Assembly: GCA_016195615.1 (NCBI GenBank)
Contig: JACPZF010000040.1
Span: 1-18,160, forward strand
Reading direction: 5' to 3'
DNA from: Candidatus Gottesmanbacteria bacterium
Lineage (GTDB): Bacteria; Patescibacteriota; Microgenomatia; JACPZF01
Length of the DNA stretch: 18,160 nt
The notes under the pieces were generated by a model that was not told where the DNA came from, did no database searches, and saw only the letters and a list, made by a program, of their open reading frames with translations. Below, piece after piece: positions 6,737 to 12,315 of the stretch (position 1 is its first letter; the number at the start of each line of letters is the position of its first letter). Position numbers and translations under genes: made by a program.

Positions 6737-7249
6737 ATGTCGATACTAACGCATGACGAAATTAAAAGGGAGATAGCAGAAGGAAACATCAAATTTTGGC
6801 CCGAGATTAGCAATGATCAAATCAAAGAAGCCTCAGTCGATCTGCATCTGGGGTCGGCTTTTCGCATTTATAAAAAAGTAAAAACCGGCATTAAAGTTAG
6901 CGAAGATACCGACTATAAAAAATACACGACCGAGGTTAGGGTTAAAGAATTTAAACTACATCCCCACGAAACCGTACTTGGCATAACCAGCGAGAAAATA
7001 ACCTTGCCTGGCGATATTTGTGCCTGGATTGAGGGCAGAAGCCGCTTTGCCAGATTAGGACTACTTATCCATATTTCCGCGGGTTTAATCCAGCCGGGAG
7101 TGGACAATAAACAGGTTTTGGAAATTACCAATTTAAGCCCCAACACCTTGATTCTCCAAGAAGGTGAAAGAATCTGCCAGCTAGTATTTCAAAGAACCAG
7201 CGGTACGGCCGTTTATAAAGGAAAATTCCGCGCTCAAACCTTGCCGTAA
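6737..7249 (+). CDS. dcd: dCTP deaminase
   Basis: A 170-residue enzyme of the trimeric dUTPase/Dcd fold that turns dCTP into dUTP for thymidylate synthesis. The motif EGRSRFARLGL (residues 99-109) matches the family's GRSSLARLGL and keeps the Ser and Arg; IHISAGLIQPG and VLEITN follow (111-121, 127-132), with the catalytic Glu at 129. The usual IDPG is IQPG. The start at 6737 is preferred because GAGG (6729-6732) precedes it and the product begins MSILTHDEIKREI like other Dcd proteins; the in-frame ATG at 6713 lies at the edge of the repeat. Whether it also has dUTPase activity (bifunctional Dcd-Dut) cannot be told here. Confidence 0.93.
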   Translation: MSILTHDEIKREIAEGNIKFWPEISNDQIKEASVDLHLGSAFRIYKKVKTGIKVSEDTDYKKYTTEVRVKEFKLHPHETVLGITSEKITLPGDICAWIEGRSRFARLGLLIHISAGLIQPGVDNKQVLEITNLSPNTLILQEGERICQLVFQRTSGTAVYKGKFRAQTLP

Positions 7250-7278
7250 AACCTGGCTTTTTGGTGCGTCCTCTTTTT

Positions 7279-7410
7279 GGCCGTAACAATTCAGGATTTG
7301 ACAATAGAATTATTCTTCGAGCGTAAGCGAGAAGTTTTCAAAACAATAGTTCTCGGCTTTCGCCTCGAACAATAAAATCCTTGATGATTCCTGAACGGTT
7401 ACTCTTGGCC
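7279..7410. repeat. Large nested palindrome around family B copy 2
   Basis: Outer arms: GGCCGTAACAATTCAGGA (7279-7296) and TCCTGAACGGTTACTCTTGGCC (7389-7410). They pair over TCCTGAA, GTTAC and GGCC with small bulges. Next inward, AGGATTT pairs with AAATCCT. The centre is repeat B2 (7312-7373), ATTCTTCGA to TCGAACAAT, with GCGTAAGC and GGCTTTCGCC hairpins. This fills most of the dcd to coiled-coil gene gap; no reading frame is supported here. Confidence 0.75.
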
Positions 7411-7413
7411 ATA

Positions 7414-7442
7414 TTGACAGTAAGTTATTGATTATCGATAAT
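7414..7442 (+). promoter_or_regulatory. Promoter of the small coiled-coil gene (leaderless)
   Basis: TTGACA (7414-7419), a 17-base spacer, then GATAAT (7437-7442). Transcription would start about 7449, which is the A of the start codon, so the mRNA is predicted to be leaderless. Confidence 0.75.
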
Positions 7443-7448
7443 GCTCTC

Positions 7449-7694
7449 ATGTTAACCATTAAAGATCTTGACGAGATTGAAAAGTTGATTGACAAGAAAT
7501 TAGATACAAAACTTGCCTTTTTGCCGTCTAAAGATGAATTTTATAAGATGATGGATGAACTTATGGGAGAAATAAGAACGGTGAGAGAAGAAATGGCTAT
7601 GATGAACAACCGGAGCAAGGACTTTTTTGACAGGCTGGAAAATCATGAAGGGCGCATCAAGGATTTGGAAAAACAAACAGGATTAATTCCTTAG
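7449..7694 (+). CDS. Small coiled-coil protein, unknown function
   Basis: An 81-residue, strongly charged protein. It opens with MLTIKDLDEIEKLIDKKLD, which looks like a short helix, and continues with a probable coiled coil over about residues 30-76 (MDELMGEIRTVREEMAMM, then FFDRLENHEGRIKDLEKQ). No signal peptide, membrane segment or catalytic motif is seen. The ATG at 7449 is favoured over the TTG at 7428 because a TTGACA/GATAAT promoter places transcription exactly at 7449. It is a single-gene unit between the nested palindrome and the next promoter. I do not recognise a named family; a structural or partner-binding role is possible but unproven. Confidence 0.7.
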   Translation: MLTIKDLDEIEKLIDKKLDTKLAFLPSKDEFYKMMDELMGEIRTVREEMAMMNNRSKDFFDRLENHEGRIKDLEKQTGLIP

Positions 7695-7747
7695 GTAACG
7701 TAAAATTGGACCGGAATACCACTTTCTAAGCAGGAGTGGAAAACCTC

Positions 7748-7777
7748 TTGCAATTATACCCTATAATAGTTTATAAT
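7748..7777 (+). promoter_or_regulatory. Promoter upstream of the large HD-like gene
   Basis: TTGCAA (7748-7753), an 18-base spacer and TATAAT (7772-7777), with a second TATAAT at 7762-7767. The start of transcription is expected near 7784, about 60 bases before the ATG at 7847. The weak hairpin CCACT/AGTGG (7719-7739) lies just upstream and has no T run. Confidence 0.65.
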
Positions 7778-7798
7778 TAGGACTGATTTAATAAAGAT

Positions 7799-7831
7799 AA
7801 CACCGAAAAATAAACCAAGCGGTGTTTTTTT
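7799..7831 (+). terminator. Leader hairpin with T run, possible attenuator
   Basis: AACACCG (7799-7805) pairs with CGGTGTT (7820-7826) around a 14-base A-rich loop and runs directly into a string of T up to 7831. It lies between the promoter at 7748-7777 and the Shine-Dalgarno GGAAGG (7832-7837) of the next gene, so it should limit transcription into that gene. No competing antiterminator fold is obvious. Confidence 0.6.
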
Positions 7832-7846
7832 GGAAGGAAAAAAACT

Positions 7847-9748
7847 ATGGTGAGTTTAGCCGAAAAGGTAGGCCACGGAGTTGTGCAAACTTTTAAGTTA
7901 AGAAGACCAGAGTATGTTTTAAGAAATCACACGGATTTAAATTTTCCCGTTCACTACGGACTTCACTTCATTAGAGATAAAATTCCCCATGCGTTTTTAA
8001 ATTATTTAATTTCCCGTTTCGATCCAAGCCCAGGTACTAAAGCAACTCTTGATACATTTGCTCCCCATGATCTTTCATTGGGGGAGAGGATAATGCGGGA
8101 AAAAGAATTTTTTAAAAGAAGCAGACTGGTTGATTATAGTTTTCGTACCTATAATGGTATGAGAAAAAACCTGGTTGCTATTGGTGGAGATCTAGGCAAC
8201 TCCTTTCAGCGGATTTTTCACGATATTACGCTTTCTACCCACGGATGGCTTCATATGCGAGGGATAGAAGATAAATTAATCCAAATTGTTCAATACAGCC
8301 CGGAATATCCTCTGAAATGGAAATCTTCCTTGCTGACAGCAGGTTTCTTGCCATTTCACGATCTCTACCAGGTGTTTTTGGAAAAAATACTCGTTGATTC
8401 TGAAAAAAAGGGAGAAAAACTAAACTTAAATCCTAAAGCTGGTCACGTTCCTAATTCTGCCGTTATGTTTGCCTGTTTTGCCGAAGATATGATAGTCAAA
8501 GAGTTGCATGTTTCAAGAAAGAGAGCAAACGAAATTACTAAAATAGCTGTTTATTGCTTTCTTTGTCACGATTTTGATGACAATTTAAAAGTCATCAATG
8601 GTACGGGTGACGCTTCTGACGCAAAATATCAGGAGAGAGAGAATGTCCAAGTTCTCATAGATGACATTCGAGACGGCAAAATTGATCTTTCGACGTTATC
8701 TTGGCAACAGATAATGAATTGGGGTAGACATGAAAGCAGTACAAATAAAAAAATAATGGATGAACAACTTGTAAAAATGAGTAAAAATCCAACCCGATGG
8801 GGAATGCCAGTTGAATTTGAAGAACACCCGAAATTTAGAAAAAGACTCGAGGAGTTAGAAATGAATAACACTCCTTTGTTTGAAAAAAATTTGGCTGCTG
8901 ATAAAAAACTATCGATGCGTAACTTGGCGACCGCCCTGGTTTTTGCCGATTATATGGAAATGACTATTCCTATCGGTCTATCAATAGCCAGAAAATCAAA
9001 GGTGCCAATATCGAAAACCAGGCCTACTTTTACTAATCAAACATTGATGTATCGCAATTTAGATCATTTAAATGAGAACTTAGTATTATCTGATGTAGAC
9101 AGAAATGTTTATGAGCTATTAAAGTTATACGATTTGGTCAATAATAGTTCTCTTCGAAAAAGTCGGTTTGCCTACAACACGGCCAGACTAAACGTATTGT
9201 ATGGTTTAAAATTTACTCAGAGATATTACGGCGCATTAATGCTGGGAATGACAAAGCCACTCAAGGGCGTCTTTGAGCAAGCAGCTAATAGTGTTGCCGC
9301 TAAATTAATCAGGAAATTTGAGTTTAAAAAAGATAGCGTTGCCATAATGAGAGAATTTCTTTTATATGCTTTTCACCACATGTCAGCTAATATGTTGGAA
9401 ACAGGAATAATAAATGTTACGCCGGAAATGCGAAGGGCGATTGAGGTGACAAAGCTCACGTTCGCAATCTTGAGAGAGGATGAACAGAACACGATGAGCG
9501 CAGTAATGAGCAAAGAAGAAAATAAAGGTTATGGGCGACCGAGAAGATACAGTGACCAAGATAGAAAACTATTTCATCGGATAATGTTAAAAACTATTAG
9601 CTATTTTATTTATACAGCCAAGATTAATGATGCGGAACTAGCATTGACAGAAGAGCTACTTGATACTAAAACCGAACTGCCTTCATTTGCTGATACAATT
9701 CACAGTATGGGGATGTTGTCGCAAGCAAAAACGATGATACCCCATTAG
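7847..9748 (+). CDS. Large protein of unknown function with HD-like His/Asp pattern
   Basis: A 633-residue protein that I do not recognise. It has no clear signal peptide or membrane segment. Histidines and aspartates are spaced as in metal-dependent HD phosphohydrolases: H132/H136 (STHGWLHM), HD at 171-172 (LPFHDLYQ), H200 (AGHVPNSAV), HD at 241-242 followed by D244-D245 (LCHDFDDN). A second half (about 370-610) is helical, with a further H-H pair (FHHMSANMLE). The HD assignment is inference from spacing alone. The ATG has a good SD (GGAAGG, 7832-7837), unlike many neighbours, and its own promoter and terminator-like leader, so it is a separately controlled unit. No palindromic insert interrupts it. 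Confidence 0.65.
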   Translation: MVSLAEKVGHGVVQTFKLRRPEYVLRNHTDLNFPVHYGLHFIRDKIPHAFLNYLISRFDPSPGTKATLDTFAPHDLSLGERIMREKEFFKRSRLVDYSFRTYNGMRKNLVAIGGDLGNSFQRIFHDITLSTHGWLHMRGIEDKLIQIVQYSPEYPLKWKSSLLTAGFLPFHDLYQVFLEKILVDSEKKGEKLNLNPKAGHVPNSAVMFACFAEDMIVKELHVSRKRANEITKIAVYCFLCHDFDDNLKVINGTGDASDAKYQERENVQVLIDDIRDGKIDLSTLSWQQIMNWGRHESSTNKKIMDEQLVKMSKNPTRWGMPVEFEEHPKFRKRLEELEMNNTPLFEKNLAADKKLSMRNLATALVFADYMEMTIPIGLSIARKSKVPISKTRPTFTNQTLMYRNLDHLNENLVLSDVDRNVYELLKLYDLVNNSSLRKSRFAYNTARLNVLYGLKFTQRYYGALMLGMTKPLKGVFEQAANSVAAKLIRKFEFKKDSVAIMREFLLYAFHHMSANMLETGIINVTPEMRRAIEVTKLTFAILREDEQNTMSAVMSKEENKGYGRPRRYSDQDRKLFHRIMLKTISYFIYTAKINDAELALTEELLDTKTELPSFADTIHSMGMLSQAKTMIPH

Positions 9749-9765
9749 TCAGAGAATTTTCTCCC

Positions 9766-9794
9766 TTGCCCTGTAATTTACAAAGTTTTATACT
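9766..9794 (+). promoter_or_regulatory. Promoter of the DHH-like hydrolase gene
   Basis: TTGCCC (9766-9771), a 17-base spacer and TATACT (9789-9794). Transcription would start near 9801, leaving only about 7 bases before the ATG at 9808. This argues against the in-frame TTG at 9766, which lies in the -35 box. Confidence 0.65.
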
Positions 9795-9807
9795 AAACAA
9801 GATTCCC

Positions 9808-10731
9808 ATGAAAACCATTGTTACCCATTTAAATCCCGATTTGGATGCCATGAGTTCGGTCTGGCTTTTAAAAAGATTTTTGCCGGGTTGGGAAGAGGCG
9901 GAAGTAAGGTTTGTGCCGGCGGGGATATATAAACAAGCAGTAAGTAGTAAGAAGAAAGTATTAAGTAACGACGACGAGGAAACGTTAGTTGTAGACACGG
10001 GATTTGGAGAGTTGGATCATCACCAGACGGATGAAAAGACCTGCGCGGCAATGTTGGTGCGGGAGTACATTAAAAATAAACTGGAATATTCTTCGACCCG
10101 CCAGTTGGCGGGGAGAAGTTCTCGTCCCGCTAAGCGGGACTCGAACAATAAAATAAACGAAGAAGCGATAGAACGCCTTGTAAATGTGGTTTTAAGAATT
10201 GATTACGGCGCTGAAGATATTACCATAAAAAACGCTGAGGACGACTTTTTTGCTTTTCTTTTTAACGAACGCCAAATCATTAGGGGACTAAGGACTTTGT
10301 ATCGGGGGCAAAGCGATAAGCAGCTTAACATTGGGATGACCATTTTAGATGCGATTTATGAAGTTTTAAAAGCCAAAATTGAAGCTGAAGAAATAATAAG
10401 CGTTGGCCTAAAATTTAAGACCATTTGGGGAGAGGCAGTGGCGGCTGAAACCAATAATGAAATATACATGCATCTCGCCCAGCAAAAAGGCTACAAAGTG
10501 GTTGTTTCTAAAGATCCCAAAAAGGGGCACATTAGAATTCACGCACTGCCTAAAAGAGGCATTGATTTTACGAATATTTATGAGGTTTTAAAGAAAAAAG
10601 ATCCAGAGGCGACTTGGTACTTGCATTCAAGCAAGGCACTCTTATTAAATGGCTCGTCGGCAAACCCGGACATGAGGCCGACGAGATTGAATTTAGAAGA
10701 AGTAATTGAAGTATTGAAAAGTAAAACATAA
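9808..10731 (+). CDS. DHH-like phosphoesterase/hydrolase
   Basis: A 307-residue protein with the signature of the DHH superfamily of Mn-dependent phosphoesterases: THLNPDLDA (residues 6-14, motif I), VVDTG (61-65, motif II Asp) and DHH at 70-72 (motif III). The C-terminal part (KKDPEATWYLHSSKALLLNG) resembles a substrate-binding domain, but the substrate cannot be named; cyclic dinucleotides, nano-RNA and polyphosphate are all possible for this superfamily. Residues 94-115 are encoded by palindromic repeat B3 in frame, between a helix (LVREYIKNKL) and the next (NEEAIERLVNVVLRID), so the insert probably forms a surface loop. The start at 9808 is set by the promoter at 9766-9794. It is followed after 2 bases by the HIT gene. 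Confidence 0.82.
   Translation: MKTIVTHLNPDLDAMSSVWLLKRFLPGWEEAEVRFVPAGIYKQAVSSKKKVLSNDDEETLVVDTGFGELDHHQTDEKTCAAMLVREYIKNKLEYSSTRQLAGRSSRPAKRDSNNKINEEAIERLVNVVLRIDYGAEDITIKNAEDDFFAFLFNERQIIRGLRTLYRGQSDKQLNIGMTILDAIYEVLKAKIEAEEIISVGLKFKTIWGEAVAAETNNEIYMHLAQQKGYKVVVSKDPKKGHIRIHALPKRGIDFTNIYEVLKKKDPEATWYLHSSKALLLNGSSANPDMRPTRLNLEEVIEVLKSKT
10088..10149. repeat. Family B repeat, copy 3, in frame within the DHH-like gene
   Basis: Runs from ATTCTTCGA to TCGAACAAT. It contains CCCGCCAGTTGGCGGG, GAGAAGTTCTC and a second hairpin GTCCCGC TAA GCGGGAC (10124-10140). The first 37 bases match copy B1 exactly. It encodes YSSTRQLAGRSS then RPAKRDSNNK (residues 94-115) with no stop. Confidence 0.95.
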
Positions 10732-10733
10732 AT

Positions 10734-11081
10734 ATGACATGTATTTTTTGCAAAATCATTAAGGGAGAACTACCTACGACTAAAGTCTATGAAGATGACG
10801 AAATGATCGTCTTTAAAGACATCGCGCCAAAAGCGCCAGTTCATGTTTTGGTCGTGCCCAAAATCCATTTCGCCTCGCTAAACGAAGCCAAGGAGGAGAA
10901 AGAAAAACTTTTAGGAAAACTCCTTTTAAAAACGCGAGACATTGCTAAAACCTTGGGTATTTCTAAAAGTGGTTACAAAGTCATTATCAATAACGGCGCT
11001 GGTTCAGGCCAAGTGGTTTTCCATCTGCATTTACATTTAATAGGAGGATGGAAGGAAGGCGCAAAAGGATATATCGTATAG
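10734..11081 (+). CDS. HIT-family nucleotide hydrolase (HinT/PKCI-like)
   Basis: A 115-residue histidine triad protein. The triad lies at H97, H99 and H101 in VFHLHLHLIGGW; the N-terminus MTCIFCKIIKGELP carries the CxxC pair of the zinc-binding HIT branch, and APVHVLVVPKIHFASL follows. Such proteins hydrolyse adenosine phosphoramidates and aminoacyl-adenylates. The length is typical. The start lies 2 bases after the upstream stop with no SD, so translation is probably coupled. Its stop codon TAG overlaps the rpsU Shine-Dalgarno at 11080-11087. Confidence 0.95.
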   Translation: MTCIFCKIIKGELPTTKVYEDDEMIVFKDIAPKAPVHVLVVPKIHFASLNEAKEEKEKLLGKLLLKTRDIAKTLGISKSGYKVIINNGAGSGQVVFHLHLHLIGGWKEGAKGYIV

Positions 11082-11087
11082 GAGGTG
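11080..11087 (+). promoter_or_regulatory. Full-length Shine-Dalgarno of rpsU
   Basis: AGGAGGTG is a perfect 8-base complement to the 3' end of standard 16S rRNA, 10 bases before the rpsU ATG. It is the strongest SD in the window; frr, rseP, yqeY, ybeY, dnaX and the kinase show none. Confidence 0.9.
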
Positions 11088-11097
11088 AATTTTTATC

Positions 11098-11286
11098 ATG
11101 ATTGTTGTCAAAGCTCAACCAGGGGATTCATCAGATGCTTTAATTAGAAAATTTAATAAAAAGGTTCTGGCCGAAGGCATTTTGCAGGAGTTGAAAAAAC
11201 GCGAGTTTTATCAAAAACCAGCCCTCCTAAAAAAACTTAAAAAAGCGGAAAAGAAGAAAAAACAGGCCCAAAGAAGAAGTTATTAA
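11098..11286 (+). CDS. rpsU: Small ribosomal subunit protein bS21
   Basis: A 62-residue basic protein of the 30S platform, close to the 16S 3' end and the mRNA exit. It begins with the family's IVVKAQPGDSSDALIRKFNKKV and has the EFYQKPALLKK segment followed by a Lys/Arg-rich helix (KKAEKKKKQAQRRSY). Length is normal for S21. It lies between the HIT gene and yqeY, and rpsU-yqeY is a common pair in bacteria. The unusually strong SD may serve control by S21 itself, as proposed for Bacteroidota, but that is inference. Confidence 0.95.
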   Translation: MIVVKAQPGDSSDALIRKFNKKVLAEGILQELKKREFYQKPALLKKLKKAEKKKKQAQRRSY

Positions 11287-11296
11287 ATGTTTTAAA

Positions 11297-11767
11297 ATGT
11301 TACTTAACAAACTGCAAGCAGACCTAAAACTAGCTCTTAAAGCCAAGGACGCGCTCCGCGTCAGCGTTTTAAGGATGATTTTGTCGGCCATTAATTACGA
11401 AGAGATTGAAAAACAACACGATTTAAACGATGAAGAAATCACGGCGGTTTTATTAAGAGATGCCAAAAAACATCGCGAATCAATTGAAAGTTTTAAAAAG
11501 GGCAACCGAGAAGATCTTTGGAAAAAAGAAGAAGAGGAGCTTGCCATTATCCAAACCTATCTGCCAAAGCAAATGAGTAACGCCGATTTAAAAGCGGAGG
11601 TTGGTACTATCGTCGCCAGCTTGACCTCGGAGGATAAACAAAATTTTGGGAAAGTGATGGCAGTAGTAATGTCAGAACTTAAAGGGAAAGCCGATGGTGC
11701 CGTAATTGTGGAAATGGTGAAAGAAGAATTACGGGGTAGCAAAGATGCTGAAACAAGTTCAGCATGA
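11297..11767 (+). CDS. yqeY: YqeY/GatB-domain protein
   Basis: A 156-residue protein of the YqeY family, related to the tail domain of GatB, which contacts tRNA. Recognised by the N-terminal LNKLQADLKLALKAKDALRVSVLRMILSAI, the EELAIIQTYLPKQMS block and the late DKQNFGKVMAVVMSELKGKADG segment. Family members often sit next to rpsU, as here. The exact role is not settled. Residues 150-156 (DAETSSA) and the stop are encoded by the repeat at 11744-11768, so the natural C-terminus was probably altered. The ATG at 11297 follows rpsU by 10 bases without an SD. Confidence 0.95.
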   Translation: MLLNKLQADLKLALKAKDALRVSVLRMILSAINYEEIEKQHDLNDEEITAVLLRDAKKHRESIESFKKGNREDLWKKEEEELAIIQTYLPKQMSNADLKAEVGTIVASLTSEDKQNFGKVMAVVMSELKGKADGAVIVEMVKEELRGSKDAETSSA

Positions 11768-11768
11768 C
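11744..11768. repeat. Palindromic repeat at the yqeY 3' end
   Basis: GATGCTGAA ACAAG TTCAGCATGAC, the same module as 6693-6717 with three changes in the loop. It provides the last seven codons and the TGA of yqeY. Confidence 0.9.
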
Positions 11769-11778
11769 ACCTTTCCAT

Positions 11779-11804
11779 GTCATCCTGAATTTATTTCAGG
11801 ATCT
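11779..11804. repeat. Palindromic repeat before ybeY
   Basis: GTCATCCTGAA TTTA TTTCAGGAT, the same module as 6638-6662. It leaves only 12 bases before the ybeY ATG at 11817, which shows no SD. Confidence 0.9.
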
Positions 11805-11816
11805 ATCTAAGACAAA

Positions 11817-12218
11817 ATGAATAAAATTAACATTTTTAATGAGAAAAAATATCCTATTAAAGTAGACCGTGTTAAACAAATAGTCAATAAAACCCTAAGA
11901 AACCAAAAAATTAAGCTCAAAACCGAAGTAAATATAAATTTTGTCGATGATCCAAATATGACCGTATTGCATAAAAAATTTATGTACGAAGACGGTACTA
12001 CTGATGTCTTGTCTTTTCCCATAGAAGAATTAAAATCAGATAAGGGCCCCAAAATAAAATTTAAAAATCCCGGAAATCTAGTACAACTTGGAGATATTGT
12101 GGTTTGCTATCCACAGGCAAAAAGGCAAGCGAAAAACTACGATCTTACAACTAGCGAGGAGATAAATAGATTAGTGGAGCACGGGTTATTGCATTTATTG
12201 GGAATACACCATGAATAG
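11817..12218 (+). CDS. ybeY: Endoribonuclease YbeY (16S rRNA maturation)
   Basis: A 133-residue zinc-dependent RNase involved in 16S rRNA 3' processing and ribosome quality control. It shows GTTDVLSFP (residues 60-68), LGDIVVCYPQAKRQAK (91-106) and the metal site HGLLHLLGIHH, with ligands H122, H126 and H132. The Asp usually found before the third His is His here (H131). The protein stops two residues after that site (HHE), whereas most YbeY proteins carry about 15-25 further residues. The stop is followed at once by the A-rich inverted repeat at 12220, so the tail may have been lost with that insertion. The catalytic core is intact, so activity is likely kept. Confidence 0.93.
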   Translation: MNKINIFNEKKYPIKVDRVKQIVNKTLRNQKIKLKTEVNINFVDDPNMTVLHKKFMYEDGTTDVLSFPIEELKSDKGPKIKFKNPGNLVQLGDIVVCYPQAKRQAKNYDLTTSEEINRLVEHGLLHLLGIHHE

Positions 12219-12219
12219 T

Positions 12220-12310
12220 AAGTCAAAACTCAAAAGTCAAAGGTCAAAAGTTAATATACTTTTTAATTTTGACTTGTACTTTTGATTTTTGCATTTTGAC
12301 TTTTGAATTA
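12220..12310. repeat. Inverted array of short A-rich tandem units between ybeY and dnaX
   Basis: The left half (12220-12255) holds tandem variants of the unit CAAAAGT/GTCAAA; the right half (12267-12310) holds the reverse complement (TTTTGACTT, ACTTTTGA, TTTTGACTTTTGA). Together they can fold into a long AT-rich hairpin with an 11-base centre. It occupies the whole ybeY-dnaX gap, so dnaX starts at 12316 with no SD. Confidence 0.85.
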
Positions 12311-12315
12311 AATTT

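Noticed and set aside
7428..7448. TTG start for the coiled-coil gene at 7428
   Set aside because: It lies between the -35 and -10 boxes of the promoter, so it would not be in the transcript.
9666..10051. Two minus-strand open frames (110 and 76 codons) over the DHH-like gene start
   Set aside because: They overlap the conserved DHH motifs on the + strand and mutually overlap; no SD or promoter on that strand.
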